Below are positions 25,582 to 35,579 of a DNA stretch of 64,000 bases, one piece after another. The notes under the pieces were generated by a model, which was not told the origin of the DNA, did no database searches, and saw only the letters and a list, made by a program, of their open reading frames with translations. Both the position numbers and the translations under genes were made by a program. The stretch is from Acidimicrobiaceae bacterium (GTDB taxonomy: Bacteria > Actinomycetota > Acidimicrobiia > Acidimicrobiales > Aldehydirespiratoraceae), in assembly GCA_009835735.1 (NCBI GenBank), contig VXWX01000015.1, forward strand, positions 20,521 to 84,520, written 5' to 3'. How positions within the stretch are numbered: position 1 is the stretch's first letter; each line of letters opens with the position of its first letter.

Positions 25582-28500
25582 GAGCCCTCTCTCAGCATGT
25601 GCGATCCGTTGTCGCCGTTGTCGTCGATGAGCAGCAGGTCCGGGTCGATGCCCAACGCAGCCCGCAACTGGTCGCTGTTGAGGTCGCCCACCGAAGAGGA
25701 CTTGGGCAGCACCATGTCGGCGATGCGGCGCTTGCCCGCCACGACCTGCTCGACCCGCTCGTCCACGGTCCCGGGACACACCAGCCGGTGGCATACCACC
25801 GTGTTGCGCTGGCCGATGCGCCAGGCCCGGTCGCGGGCCTGGTCCTCCACTGCCGGGTTCCACCAACGGTCATAGAGCACGACATGGTTGGCCGCGGTCA
25901 GGTTCAGGCCGGTGCCGCCGGCCTTCAGTGACAGCACGAGGGCCCCGGGTCCCCGACCCTTCTGGAACGACTGCACCAACCGGTCGCGGGCGCCGCGGGC
26001 CAGACCGCCGTGATAGCAGCTGATGTCCAGCCCGGTCCGCTCGCTGAGATGGGTCGCCAGCCGCTCGCCCCAGGTGGCGAAGTGGGTGAAGATCAGCATC
26101 CGCTCGGAGGCTGCGAACACCTGGCCCATGATCTGCTCCAGCCGGGCCAGCTTGCCCGAACGCCCATCCAGTTCGCCGCCGTCATCCTCGTAGTTGACCG
26201 GGTGGTTGCAGATCTGCTTGAGGGCGGTGATGGCGGCCAGTACCGCGCCCTTGCGCTCCGGTCCGCCCTCCTCCTTCTCGGTGCGGGCCACCAGCTCATC
26301 CAGAACCGCCTGGTAGAGCCCGATCTGCTCCGCAGTCATCGTGCAGTGATCGAGCTCGTCGATGCGGTCGGGAAGCTCGGCGGCGATGGCCGGCTCGGCC
26401 TTGGTCCTGCGGAACACGAGGATGCCGTTGAGCGCGGCCAGCGCGCCCTCGCCGGCCGCGGCCGCCTTGGGCGTGGCGGCCGCCACCGATGTCGTGAGGG
26501 CCTGCGATCCGTTGGGCGACTCCGATCCATTGGATCCCGCGGTGCCGTCGGCGTTCGTCTCGGGGTTCTTGGAGACCTTCGACATCTCGGCGATGAACCG
26601 GTTGCGGGCACCGAGCAGTCCCGGATTGCAGAAGTCCATGATGGACCACAGGTCGCCCAAGCCGTTCTCGATCGGTGTGCCGGTAAGCGTGACCCGGCAG
26701 CGGGCCTCGAGCCGGCGCAGTTGCTGGGCGGTCTCGCTGGCCGGGTTCTTGATGGCCTGGGCCTCATCGAGAACTACCGTCGACCACTCGACCTTCTCGA
26801 GTACATCCAGGTCGCGCATCGTCGTGCCGTAAGTGGACACCACCAGGTCGGCACCCTGAACCATTGCGGCCACCCGGTCGGCGGGCGTGCGGTTTGGGCC
26901 GTGATGGACAACGACGCGCAGGCCCGGCACGAACCGGCGGGCCTCGCTGGCCCAGTTGCCCACCACCGCGGGCGGTGCGGCCACCAGCGATGGGCCCTTG
27001 CTGCGGGTGAGGTAGATGTGGGCCAGCATCGTGGGCGTCTTGCCCAGGCCCATGTCTAGGGCCAAGCATCCGCCCAGGCCGGCCTGCTCCAGGAAGCCGA
27101 GCCAGATCAGGGCGTCGGCCTGGTAGGTGCGCAGCGTCCCGTTGAAGCCGTCCGGCTTGGTCGGGAGTTCACCGGGTATGTGGCGAGCACTTCGGATCAG
27201 CTCCGCGGCCCAGCCCTCCCCCGCGATCATCGTGCCCCCGGCCAGGGGCGATCCCTCCAGGCCGAGGGCGTGGCGCAGCATGTCGGCGCCGGTCAACCGG
27301 GTCATGTCGGCCCGTTCGGCCAGCGCGGCTGCGGCTTCGTTCAGGTCGACGCGGTCGAGTTCCACCCACCGACCCCGGCTCTTCACCAGAGGCCGAGCCT
27401 GGGTAGCCAGCTCGCGGATCTCGGCTGCGGTCAGCTCGATGTCGTCGAAGGCGACCGACCAGCGGACATCGGCGAGCTGCCGGGCCCCCACGACGGCGTC
27501 CTGGGCCTCCATCGACGTGAGTCGAAGGGACGGCGTGGGGCGGCGGCGCGACAGAGCCGGGACCCGCACGTCGTATCCGACGGCCTGAAGGATCTGCCCT
27601 GTCTCGGTCATCAGCTGCCAGGCCTCGTCAGCGTTGAGGATCACTTCTCCCCGCCGGCGGCCCCCGAGCCGCACCAGCTCGGGGAAGAGCCGTTCCAGGC
27701 GGGCCATCTGGTGCTTCACCGCCTGGCGTCTGGCCCGCGACGCGATCACCAGAGCCCGCTCGACTGGTTGGAGCTCGCCGGCGCTCGATTCGGACAGCAC
27801 CGACAGGTGCCAGGCGCCGATGTCGTCGGGGGGATCGAGTTGCACGATCAGGCGCAGACGGCGGTCGTAGGACTCTGTCGCCGGTCGGGCCCACTGGTCC
27901 AGCCGGCGGGTCAGGTCCGCGACGTGGCGGCTCGGCACTTCGAAGGGAGTGCCGTCGAGCCTGGCCAGGGCCGTCTCGGCGACGTCGGCCTTGGTGCGCG
28001 GCACTGGCGGTGGAGCGGGGGCTTCGAGACGTTCGGCTGCTTCGGTGGCGATGGCGTCGACGATGTCGGCCAGCGCGGCCTGGGTGAACGCGGTCGCGTC
28101 CCGCTGGTTCTCGAACGCGGCCGCGGCGCCGGGCAGCGACTCCGCCAGCGCGGCGATCACGTCGGTCTCCACCAGCGCAGGGGCCCAGCGCACTACGTAG
28201 GTGGCGTTGTCGGCGCTCGCCGCGGCCGCGCCGTTGGATCCGTCGCCCTCGGCCTCGTCCATGCGGTAGCGGCGGCGAACCTTCTTGAGCTGGGGAACCA
28301 TGCGTCCCTGCGCGGCGAGCCGCACCGCCAGCGCGGCCACCAGGCCGAGCCACGAGACGCTGGCTCCGATGCCGTCCTCCTCGGCCGCCTCACCCAGGGC
28401 GACCAGCCACCCGAGGCAGCTCTCGATCGGTGCCGACACTGAGTCGGCCCGGGCCCCGCCTGGGATCTTCACTGGGCGGTGCTGGCTCCAGTCGACGGTG

Positions 28501-28964
28501 CCGGCCCCGCTGTCGCGTAGCCGCCGCAGCACGTCGGGAGCGCTGTCGGAGGACCGGCCGGGCCCCGCGGCCCATGCGATGATCCGCCCCGGTACCCACG
28601 ACAGCTGGAGTTCTACCTGCCCGGTGTCGCGGCCGTTGGAGGCGGCGCCGTTCTCCAGGGGCGCCCGCGGCGGCCCTACGAGGGTCGTCAACACGGCGTC
28701 GATGGACCGGTAGTCCTCTTCCAGATCGGCGACAATGAGGGCGCGCTGATGTCCCCTCACCGTGGCTCGGACCGAGTCGATGGACTCAGCGACGTCGTCG
28801 AGCAGTCGGTATAGGGCTCGAACCCACAGCCTGGTGTTGGCCTCCAGGAGCGCCAGGTCCGCGTCGCTGGCCAAGCCATCGACATGGCGGCGCACAACTT
28901 CAGCGAAGTCCGTTGACAACGCCAAGTGTGGGTCCAAGGTGGCGGTAGCAGTCGTCGTCACCAT
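25578..28964 (-). CDS. SNF2-family DEAD/DEAH-box helicase (HelZ-like)
   Basis: About 1128 residues. The C-terminal half holds the Swi2/Snf2 motor: Walker A DMGLGKTPTM near residue 635, Walker B DEAQAIKNP near 730, LTGTPIEN, and motifs V-VI GGTGLNLTAANHVV and DRAWRIGQ. The N-terminal 500 residues are helical and Ala/Glu-rich with no recognised domain. Start ATG 28964 is preferred; an in-frame GTG at 28997 is possible, and neither has a strong ribosome site. Actinobacterial proteins of this type (for example HelZ of mycobacteria) are thought to remodel protein-DNA complexes, probably in repair; details are unknown. A small coupled gene follows. Confidence 0.9.
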   Translation of the reverse strand: MVTTTATATLDPHLALSTDFAEVVRRHVDGLASDADLALLEANTRLWVRALYRLLDDVAESIDSVRATVRGHQRALIVADLEEDYRSIDAVLTTLVGPPRAPLENGAASNGRDTGQVELQLSWVPGRIIAWAAGPGRSSDSAPDVLRRLRDSGAGTVDWSQHRPVKIPGGARADSVSAPIESCLGWLVALGEAAEEDGIGASVSWLGLVAALAVRLAAQGRMVPQLKKVRRRYRMDEAEGDGSNGAAAASADNATYVVRWAPALVETDVIAALAESLPGAAAAFENQRDATAFTQAALADIVDAIATEAAERLEAPAPPPVPRTKADVAETALARLDGTPFEVPSRHVADLTRRLDQWARPATESYDRRLRLIVQLDPPDDIGAWHLSVLSESSAGELQPVERALVIASRARRQAVKHQMARLERLFPELVRLGGRRRGEVILNADEAWQLMTETGQILQAVGYDVRVPALSRRRPTPSLRLTSMEAQDAVVGARQLADVRWSVAFDDIELTAAEIRELATQARPLVKSRGRWVELDRVDLNEAAAALAERADMTRLTGADMLRHALGLEGSPLAGGTMIAGEGWAAELIRSARHIPGELPTKPDGFNGTLRTYQADALIWLGFLEQAGLGGCLALDMGLGKTPTMLAHIYLTRSKGPSLVAAPPAVVGNWASEARRFVPGLRVVVHHGPNRTPADRVAAMVQGADLVVSTYGTTMRDLDVLEKVEWSTVVLDEAQAIKNPASETAQQLRRLEARCRVTLTGTPIENGLGDLWSIMDFCNPGLLGARNRFIAEMSKVSKNPETNADGTAGSNGSESPNGSQALTTSVAAATPKAAAAGEGALAALNGILVFRRTKAEPAIAAELPDRIDELDHCTMTAEQIGLYQAVLDELVARTEKEEGGPERKGAVLAAITALKQICNHPVNYEDDGGELDGRSGKLARLEQIMGQVFAASERMLIFTHFATWGERLATHLSERTGLDISCYHGGLARGARDRLVQSFQKGRGPGALVLSLKAGGTGLNLTAANHVVLYDRWWNPAVEDQARDRAWRIGQRNTVVCHRLVCPGTVDERVEQVVAGKRRIADMVLPKSSSVGDLNSDQLRAALGIDPDLLLIDDNGDNGSHMLREGS

Positions 28965-29014
28965 TGGGTTGGGCGCGAGCCTATCAACCTGATGCACGGA
29001 TCAGGCTCTAGGGA

Positions 29015-32000
29015 TCAGGCTCGCTTCAGTTCCTCTCGCATCTTGTCGATCCCGGCCATCTTGATGTGCTCGTATCCCCGCACGATCTCCGGCAGGGCGG
29101 CTCTCCGCAGCACGGCTTCGTAACAGCCGGGATCCAACGTCTCGAGGTCGGATGTGACCGCGGCTCGGTACTTCTTCGGCAAGGACCGCTCCGCCCGCCT
29201 CACCGCGGTGTAGGAGAACACGTCGAAGGGCGTGCCCCGCAGGCCGCGCATCGAGGCCAGCAGCCGTATGGCCGGCGTCCACGACACCGGCACCGAGATC
29301 TTCGACTTCATGCCGAGGGCCCGCAGGATCGGCGGGTGCAGCCTCCAGGCCAGCCTCCCGGAGGTGGTAGCGGCCCGCTGGCGGGCCTCGGCGGTGGCCT
29401 CGGGATCGAGCATCAGTCTGGCTACCTCGTACTCGTCCTTGTAGGCCAGCAGTTTGAAGTAGCCCCGGGCCGCGGCTCGGGCCAGCCGTCCTGACCCGTC
29501 GCCCCGCTCGGCATCGGCTGCGGCCACGGCCTCCACGAAGTCGAGATGCTTGTGAGCAAGCTTCGGCGACTGGTAGGCGCACAGTTCCTTCGTCATCAGC
29601 TCCAGATCGACGGGACCCCGGTAGCCGTCCTCGGAGCCGGCCCCGCCGGTTGTAGTCCCGTCGAAGCCGGCGGCGGCGGTCACCTCGGCCACCCGGGCCG
29701 CGAGCTGCTCGTCGAGTTCACCCGGCCCGTGGCGGCGGGCAGGACCCGAGGCGGCCGCAGCTTCCACCGTCCCGGGCCGGGCCACCAGGGCCCTGCCCCA
29801 CCGGAACGCCTCGATGTTGCTTCTCGTCGCCACGCCGTTGAGCTCGATGGCCTGCTCCACCGACCACGGCGAAAGCGGCAGCGCCCCGGCCTGCACCGCC
29901 ATTCCCACCACGAACACGTTGGCCGTCACCGAGTTGCCCAGCAGGGCCTCGGTGAGGGCTTGGGCGTCGGCCCAGTGACGGCAGTCGGCCCGGGTGGCCG
30001 ACGCGATCACGGCCTCCAGCTCGGCAGGCTCCGGCATGGCCCGTTCCGGGTGAGCCACTATCGCTCCGGTGGGGGTACGCGAGGTCGAGCCGACCACCAC
30101 CGTGCGCTCGGGGTCGGCCCTGCTCATGCCCGAGGGCGACGCCGCCCCCAGCTGGTCGAAGGCCAGCAGAACGTCGGCCTGGCCCTCGCCCAGGCGATTG
30201 CTGGCCGCCTCCTCGCCCCGGTACAGGCGCAGGTCGCTGACCACCGGTCCGGCCTTCTGGGAGAGGCCGATCTGGTCGAGGCCCCTCACCTCGTAGCCGT
30301 CGAACATGGCCGCGGTCCCGATCACCTGGCTGACGGTCACCACGCCGGTGCCGCCGATGCCGATGATGCGGACCGACAGGTCGTCGGTTCCGACGACAGG
30401 CACAGGGTCGTCCAGATCGGTGGGCGCCGCGTGGGCCGGGCCGCTCGCTGCGCCCGCCGGGACCCGGTCCCGCCCGGTGATGCGGTGCAGCCATGACCGC
30501 AGGCGGCCGGGCCGGGTCACTGTCATGAACGACGGGCAGTCGCCCTCGAGGCACGAGAAGTCCAGGTTGCATGTCGTCTGGTCGATGCGGGTCTTGCGGC
30601 CGAATGCCGTCTCGACGGGCTGCACCGACAGGCAGTTGCTGATCTGAGCGCAGTCGCCGCAGCCCTCGCAGATCCGCTCGTTGATGAAGACGCGCTGGCT
30701 GGGCACGGCCACGGTTCCCCGCTTGCGGCCCCTGCGGGCCTCGGCCGCGCACTGCTGGTCGTGGATCAGCACGGTGACGCCCTTGATCTCGGAGAGCAGC
30801 TCCTGGGCCTCCATCAGCCGGTCGCGGGGCCAGACGTCCACGCCCTCGGGAAGGTCCGCGCCGCGGTAGCGGGCGACGTCGTCGGTGGTCACCACGACCC
30901 GGGCCACTCCCTGGGCCAGCAGCATCCGGCACACCTCGGCCACTCCCAGCATGCCTTGGGGGTCCTGGCCCCCGGTCATGGCCACCGTTCGGTTCCAGAG
31001 CAGCTTGTAGGTGACGTCGACGCCGGCTGCGATCGCGCCCTGGATGGCTAGCTGGCCGCTGTGGAAGTAAGTGCCGTCACCGATGTTCTGGAAGATGTGC
31101 GGCGTCTCGACGAACGGGGCCATGCCGATCCACTGGGCCCCCTCCTGGCCCATGCAGGTGAGACCGACGATGTCGCCGAAGCCGTCGGAGTCCATCAGCA
31201 GGGTCATCGTGTGGCAGCCGATCCCGGCGCCCACTGCGGCGCCGTCGGGGACCTTGGTCGAGCGGTTGTGGGGGCATCCCGAGCAGAAGTAGGGCGTGCG
31301 GGCCACGTCCGAGTTCAGCGGGATCAGCTCGCGGGGCGGCTGCTCGGGAGCGAGGCGGTGGCCGATGCGCTCGGAAAGGCGCCGGCGCAGCGGTTCCAGC
31401 AGGTCGTCGGCGGTGAGGCCTCCATGGCCGGGCAGCAGCATGGCGTCGTGCTCGTCGAATTTGCCCGTCACCCGCGGCCGCCGCCGCTCGTTGTAGAGGG
31501 CGTCCTTCATGAGCGATTCGATGTTGGGCTGCTTCTCCTCCACCACGAAGATCTCCACCAGACCCCGGGCGAAGTGGCGGGCCCGCCTGGGGCTGAACGG
31601 GATGGGCATGTGCATGCACATGAGCCGGATGCCGGCCGCCGCGATCTCGGCGTCATCGGCCAGTCCCAGCCGGCGCAGGGCCTCGCGCAGCTCCCGGTAG
31701 GTGATCCCCGAGGCCACGATCCCGATCCAGGCGTCGGACGGGTTGACGGTGGCGTGGTTGAGGTGGTTGAGGGCGGCGTACTCGATGGCCAGCGGGTGCC
31801 GGACCTCGTAGATCTCCTGTTCGGCGTCGACCGTCTCTGGAGTCAGCAGCCGGCCGTCGGGAGTGTGTACGTAGGGCTCGCCGTCGATGGTGGGGATGAC
31901 AGGATCGACCCGGCGGGGATCGAGGTGCACCGTCCCCGAGCCGTCGGCCACGTCGGCCACGATCTTCAGGCTGGTCCACAGACCGGTGGCCCTCGACAGG

Positions 32001-32566
32001 TACACGGCGTGGCGGCCCAGGTCCAGAGCCTCGCGAGGCGATCCCGGGTAGAGCACGGGAATGTGCTTGTCGGCGAGGGTTCCCGCCGACGACGACGGGA
32101 TGGTCGAGCTCTTGGCCGCGGGGTCGTCGCCCGCGATCACCACCGCCCCGCCGCGGGGGTCGGTGCCGGCGAACACGGCGTGGCGGAGTGCGTCGGAGGC
32201 GCGGTCCACACCGGGTGCCTTGCCGTAGAAGATGCCGAGAACGCCGTCGTAGCGAGAGTCGGGGCGAAGCGAGGCCAGCTGGGATCCCATCACGGCGGTG
32301 GCCGCCTGCTCCTCGTTGAGCGCAGGAGCCAGCACGATCGGCAGATCGGGAGCCTGTTCGATCGCCCTGCCCACGTCGCCGTCGTACCCGCCCACGGGCG
32401 AGCCCGGGTAGCCACTGATGAAGGCGGCGGTGTGCAGTCCCGCGAGCCGGTCGGCCCGGAGCTGCTCGATCGGGAGCCGGGCCAGCGCCTGGAGGCCCGT
32501 CATGAACACCGTTCCTGAGTCGTCGGTGTACCGGGAGGACAGACGGTACGTGTCAGCGACGGTCAA
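29015..32566 (-). CDS. Indolepyruvate:ferredoxin oxidoreductase-family protein (IorA-IorB fusion)
   Basis: 1183 residues joining both halves of a 2-oxoacid:ferredoxin oxidoreductase: N-terminal pyrimidine-binding region (FISGYPGSPVGGYDGD), a TPP-binding region with CSGCPHN, an iron-sulfur segment (CEGCGDC ... NCLSV ... FSCLEGDCPSF), and a C-terminal gamma domain (IGIGGTGVVTVSQVIG). It decarboxylates aryl- or other 2-oxoacids to acyl-CoA with reduction of ferredoxin, in the cytoplasm. Start is TTG 32566 with GGAGG 7 bases upstream. It stands alone, 17 bp from the helicase start region. Exact substrate not determinable. Confidence 0.9.
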   Translation of the reverse strand: MTVADTYRLSSRYTDDSGTVFMTGLQALARLPIEQLRADRLAGLHTAAFISGYPGSPVGGYDGDVGRAIEQAPDLPIVLAPALNEEQAATAVMGSQLASLRPDSRYDGVLGIFYGKAPGVDRASDALRHAVFAGTDPRGGAVVIAGDDPAAKSSTIPSSSAGTLADKHIPVLYPGSPREALDLGRHAVYLSRATGLWTSLKIVADVADGSGTVHLDPRRVDPVIPTIDGEPYVHTPDGRLLTPETVDAEQEIYEVRHPLAIEYAALNHLNHATVNPSDAWIGIVASGITYRELREALRRLGLADDAEIAAAGIRLMCMHMPIPFSPRRARHFARGLVEIFVVEEKQPNIESLMKDALYNERRRPRVTGKFDEHDAMLLPGHGGLTADDLLEPLRRRLSERIGHRLAPEQPPRELIPLNSDVARTPYFCSGCPHNRSTKVPDGAAVGAGIGCHTMTLLMDSDGFGDIVGLTCMGQEGAQWIGMAPFVETPHIFQNIGDGTYFHSGQLAIQGAIAAGVDVTYKLLWNRTVAMTGGQDPQGMLGVAEVCRMLLAQGVARVVVTTDDVARYRGADLPEGVDVWPRDRLMEAQELLSEIKGVTVLIHDQQCAAEARRGRKRGTVAVPSQRVFINERICEGCGDCAQISNCLSVQPVETAFGRKTRIDQTTCNLDFSCLEGDCPSFMTVTRPGRLRSWLHRITGRDRVPAGAASGPAHAAPTDLDDPVPVVGTDDLSVRIIGIGGTGVVTVSQVIGTAAMFDGYEVRGLDQIGLSQKAGPVVSDLRLYRGEEAASNRLGEGQADVLLAFDQLGAASPSGMSRADPERTVVVGSTSRTPTGAIVAHPERAMPEPAELEAVIASATRADCRHWADAQALTEALLGNSVTANVFVVGMAVQAGALPLSPWSVEQAIELNGVATRSNIEAFRWGRALVARPGTVEAAAASGPARRHGPGELDEQLAARVAEVTAAAGFDGTTTGGAGSEDGYRGPVDLELMTKELCAYQSPKLAHKHLDFVEAVAAADAERGDGSGRLARAAARGYFKLLAYKDEYEVARLMLDPEATAEARQRAATTSGRLAWRLHPPILRALGMKSKISVPVSWTPAIRLLASMRGLRGTPFDVFSYTAVRRAERSLPKKYRAAVTSDLETLDPGCYEAVLRRAALPEIVRGYEHIKMAGIDKMREELKRA

Positions 32567-32701
32567 AGGCGACCTCCGGGCGTCAGCGATCGGGGCATTG
32601 GCGCGGCAGCGAGACTAGTGCGGCTATTGCGGCTAGGGAAGGGGCGTCTCGCTGGCTGTCTCTTGTGGCGGCGGGCATTCTGCCCCTGTCTGGCGGTCTT
32701 T

Positions 32702-32719
32702 CCGGCCGGCGGGTCCTGT
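32702..32719. repeat. 18-bp intergenic repeat, copy 1
   Basis: CCGGCCGGCGGGTCCTGT, found identically at 60681-60698. Both copies lie downstream of a minus-strand gene (hisF, bpa) in an intergenic gap. Copy 1 directly abuts a long hairpin. The 237-bp gap 32567-32803 otherwise holds no gene. Confidence 0.6.
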
Positions 32720-32777
32720 CGATGAGTCAGATGACCGACACGGGCTTCGCCCTATTCGTCGGTCATCTGACTCATCG
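32720..32777. terminator. Strong hairpin downstream of hisF
   Basis: A perfect 20-bp inverted repeat (32720-32739 with 32758-32777, arm CGATGAGTCAGATGACCGAC) has an 18-base loop that itself contains GGGC/GCCC. It lies 27 bp after the hisF stop on the transcribed strand, so it probably terminates or stabilises the his transcript. No T-run follows. Confidence 0.6.
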
Positions 32778-32803
32778 CCACCCCCCGGCCTCGCGGGTTG
32801 CCT

Positions 32804-33571
32804 TCATGCGGGGCGGACGGGGATTCCGGCTTGGGCCATGCGGGTCTTGGCTTCGGCGATTGTGTGCTTGCCGTAGTGGAAGATGCTGGCGGCCAGGACC
32901 GCGTCGGCCTTGCCTTCGGTGACTCCCTCGACCAGGTGGTCCAAGTTGCCCACTCCGCCGCTGGCGATCACCGGGATGCCCACCGCGGCCGCAACCATCG
33001 ATGTCAAGTTCAGCTCGAAGCCTTCTCTGGTGCCGTCGCGGTCCATGGAGGTGAGCAGGATCTCACCGGCTCCGAGTCGCTCCACTTCGGCCACCCACTC
33101 CAGGCAGTCGATGCCGGTCCGGGTGCGTCCACCGTGGGTGAAGACCTCGTAGCCGCTGGGCGCTTCGCTTGAGCTGCGGGCGTCGATGGCGACTACGCAG
33201 CACTGGGCGCCGAACTCCCGGCTGATCTCGCTCACCACCTCGGGGCGGCGCACCGCCGCGGTGTTGACGCTCACCTTGTCCGCGCCGGCCCGCAGTAGCC
33301 GGCGGGCGTCGTCGAGGGTGCGGATGCCGCCACCGATGGTGAAGGGGATGAAGACCTCGTCGGCCACTGCCCGGGCCATGGCCACAGTGGTGTCGCGACG
33401 GTCCGACGACGCGGTGATGTCGAGGAAGACCAGCTCGTCGGCGCCCTCGGTGTCGTAGCGGGCAGCCAGCTCGACCGGGTCGCCGGCGTCGCGGATGTCC
33501 ACAAAGTTCACCCCTTTGACAACCCGGCCCGCGTCCACATCGAGGCAGGGAATGACCCGGGCGACTCGCAT
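32804..33571 (-). CDS. hisF: Imidazole glycerol phosphate synthase, cyclase subunit
   Basis: A 255-residue (beta/alpha)8 barrel. The catalytic aspartates are in [12 protein letters not shown] (about residue 11) and SMDRDG (about 130), with phosphate loops GGGIRT and ASGGVGN. It uses ammonia from HisH to close the imidazole ring, giving imidazole glycerol phosphate and AICAR. Start ATG 33571 is one base after the hisA stop (TGA-G-ATG). Last gene of the his operon. Confidence 0.96.
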   Translation of the reverse strand: MRVARVIPCLDVDAGRVVKGVNFVDIRDAGDPVELAARYDTEGADELVFLDITASSDRRDTTVAMARAVADEVFIPFTIGGGIRTLDDARRLLRAGADKVSVNTAAVRRPEVVSEISREFGAQCCVVAIDARSSSEAPSGYEVFTHGGRTRTGIDCLEWVAEVERLGAGEILLTSMDRDGTREGFELNLTSMVAAAVGIPVIASGGVGNLDHLVEGVTEGKADAVLAASIFHYGKHTIAEAKTRMAQAGIPVRPA

Positions 33572-33572
33572 C

Positions 33573-34316
33573 TCAGCCGCTCGTTCCACTTCCGGCCAGC
33601 GCGGCCACCGCCTCGGCAACCGTGAAGCGCCCCTCGTAGAGAGCGGTGCCCACGATCACACCGCTCAACCGGCGGCCGGCACAGCCCTTGAGCCCGGCCA
33701 GCGCCGTCAGGTTGCCGAGCTTCCCCACACCCCCGGAGGCGATGACGTCCACCGACACCGCGTCGAGCATCGAAGCCAGCCCGTCGATGTCGGGTCCTTC
33801 CAGAGTCCCGTCGCGGCTGATGTCGGTCACCACGAATGCGTCCACTCCGTCGGCGGCGAAGCTGCGGGCCACCTCCAGCACCGACTGCCCCGAGCCCTGG
33901 AGCCAGCCGTCGGTGGCGACATCGCCGGCCCGGGCGTCGAGACCCACTGCTATGCGGTGTGACCGGGCCAGATCCCGTACCAGCTCCGGGTCGCGCAACG
34001 CAGCGGTGCCCAGCACCACCCGCTCGACGCCGGCTGCGAACCAGGCCTCGGCGGTCGCGGCGGTCCGCACTCCCCCACCCGCCTGGACCGGGATATCGAC
34101 CGCGCCGGCGATTGCGGTCACCACTGCGGCGTTGTCGGGATGCCCGGATCGGGCCCCGTCGAGATCCACGACGTGGATCCAACCCGCACCCTGGCTCGCA
34201 AGCTCGACGGCGCGGCCGACCGGATCGGTGTCGTAGACCTTCTCGGCGCGGTAGTCGCCCTGGCGAAGCCGTACACAGCGACCGTCGCGGATGTCCACTG
34301 CGGCGAACAGCTGCAT
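33573..34316 (-). CDS. hisA: ProFAR isomerase
   Basis: A 247-residue (beta/alpha)8 barrel starting at ATG 34316. Catalytic aspartates sit in FAAVDIRDG near residue 7 and VTDISRDG near 130; phosphate loops VQAGGGVR and ASGGVG are present. It isomerises ProFAR to PRFAR, the substrate of HisHF. Actinobacteria often have the dual-specificity PriA (HisA plus TrpF) instead; the N-terminus here reads more like ordinary HisA, but activity on the tryptophan intermediate cannot be excluded. It follows hisH by 5 bp. Confidence 0.95.
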   Translation of the reverse strand: MQLFAAVDIRDGRCVRLRQGDYRAEKVYDTDPVGRAVELASQGAGWIHVVDLDGARSGHPDNAAVVTAIAGAVDIPVQAGGGVRTAATAEAWFAAGVERVVLGTAALRDPELVRDLARSHRIAVGLDARAGDVATDGWLQGSGQSVLEVARSFAADGVDAFVVTDISRDGTLEGPDIDGLASMLDAVSVDVIASGGVGKLGNLTALAGLKGCAGRRLSGVIVGTALYEGRFTVAEAVAALAGSGTSG

Positions 34317-34321
34317 GATCC

Positions 34322-34957
34322 TCAGTTGGTTGCGGCCGCGGCCGAGGCCGTCACGAAGTTGGCCAGGATCTGCAGGCCCACGGCCGATGACTTCTCCGGG
34401 TGGAATTGAGCGGCCCAGACGTTGTCGCGGGCCACCGCAGCCACCACCGGGCCGCCGTAGTCGCACGTTGCGACAACGTCGGATGCGTCTCCCATCTCCG
34501 GTGCCAGCGAGTGGACGAAGTAGGCCCAGATCGGATCGTCCAGACCGGCCAGCATGCGGTGGTCGCCACTGCGCTGGAGCACGTTCCATTGCATCTGAGG
34601 ACGCTTCACGGGTCCAGGGATCCAGCGCACCATGCGGTCGAACATGCCCAGCCCTGAGACTCCCGGAGCCTCGTCGGAACCGGCGAAGAGCACTTGCATT
34701 CCCACACAGATTCCCATGAACGGACGACCCGACTGCACCGCGTCAACCGAGGCCGTGTCCAGGCCGGTGCGGCCCAGCGCGGCCATGCAAGGTGCGAAGG
34801 CTCCCACGCCCGGGAGCACCACTCCGTCGGCGGCCCTGATGAGACCGGGGTCCGCGGTGAGCCGGGCATCGGCCCCGGCGTGCTCGAAGCCCTTCTGCGC
34901 CGAGTGCAGGTTGCCGATGCCGTAGTCGAGGATGGCGACGAGCGGTCTGCCCGTCAC
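34322..34957 (-). CDS. hisH: Imidazole glycerol phosphate synthase, glutaminase subunit
   Basis: A 211-residue class I glutamine amidotransferase. The nucleophile Cys is in GICVGMQVLF (about residue 86) and the His-Glu pair in AQFHPEKSS near the C-terminus. It starts at GTG 34957, inside one copy of a 35-bp tandem repeat that also contains the hisB stop. It hydrolyses glutamine and channels ammonia to HisF. Confidence 0.95.
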   Translation of the reverse strand: MTGRPLVAILDYGIGNLHSAQKGFEHAGADARLTADPGLIRAADGVVLPGVGAFAPCMAALGRTGLDTASVDAVQSGRPFMGICVGMQVLFAGSDEAPGVSGLGMFDRMVRWIPGPVKRPQMQWNVLQRSGDHRMLAGLDDPIWAYFVHSLAPEMGDASDVVATCDYGGPVVAAVARDNVWAAQFHPEKSSAVGLQILANFVTASAAAATN

Positions 34958-35022
34958 AGCGTGCCTTCGGTGGAGGGCAGGGTCGCGGTCACAGCGTGCC
35001 CTTGGTGGAGGGCAGGGTCGAG
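34953..35022. repeat. 35-bp tandem duplication at the hisB-hisH junction
   Basis: Two adjacent 35-base units (34953-34987 and 34988-35022) differ at only three positions. Each unit contains the codons for the HisB C-terminus (ST-K/E-GTL), a stop codon and an overlapping GTG. Because 35 is not a multiple of three, only the outer GTG leads into hisH, while hisB ends at the inner TGA. Confidence 0.85.
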
Positions 35023-35579
35023 CCCTCAACCCGCACTGCGTCGCGGATGGCCCGGGCCACGCCCTTGAACGACGCTTCGACGATGTGATGGGTGTTGCGA
35101 CCTCGCCGCATCACGATGTGCAGCGTGATCGCGGCCGCGGTGGCGAAGGCCCGCCAGAACTCTTCGGCCAACTGCGGGTCGAAGGGCGGGTCGCCGAGGA
35201 TCTTCTCGCCCGGAAAGTCCACGTCGTAGTGCAGGAACGGCCGTCCCGACAGGTCGAGCACGACCTCGACCGCGGCCTCGTCCAGCGGGACTGTGATGCT
35301 GGCGAAGCGGCGCACTCCGGCCTTGTCGCCCAAGGCCTCGCGGAAGGCCTCTCCCAGGATGATGCCGGTGTCCTCGACCGTGTGGTGAGCGTCCACCGCG
35401 AGGTCGCCCTGGGCGCGCACCGTCAGCCCGAGTCCACCGTGACGGCCGAGCTGGTCGAGCATGTGGTCGAAGAAGGGCAGGCCGGTCGAGGTCTCGGTCG
35501 TGCCGTCGCCGTCGAGGTCGAGGCTGACTTCGATGCGGGTCTCCTTGGTCGATCGGGAACGTGTGGACGTGCGGCTCAT
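34989..35579 (-). CDS. hisB: Imidazoleglycerol-phosphate dehydratase
   Basis: 196 residues, the monofunctional IGPD length. The two metal-binding signatures are HHTVEDTGI and HHIVEASFKG, with FFDHMLDQL near residue 36. It dehydrates imidazole glycerol phosphate to imidazole acetol phosphate. Start ATG 35579 overlaps the TGA of a 16-codon mini-ORF whose sequence resembles the first residues of HisB itself. The C-terminus is duplicated in the tandem repeat that follows. Confidence 0.96.
   Translation of the reverse strand: MSRTSTRSRSTKETRIEVSLDLDGDGTTETSTGLPFFDHMLDQLGRHGGLGLTVRAQGDLAVDAHHTVEDTGIILGEAFREALGDKAGVRRFASITVPLDEAAVEVVLDLSGRPFLHYDVDFPGEKILGDPPFDPQLAEEFWRAFATAAAITLHIVMRRGRNTHHIVEASFKGVARAIRDAVRVEGSTLPSTKGTL

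Noticed and set aside
23992-25875. A 627-codon plus-strand frame opposite the P450 and helicase genes
   Set aside because: High-GC shadow: its sequence is low in hydrophobic order, rich in Gly/His/Arg/Gln, shows no domain, and lies antisense to two genes with clear motifs.
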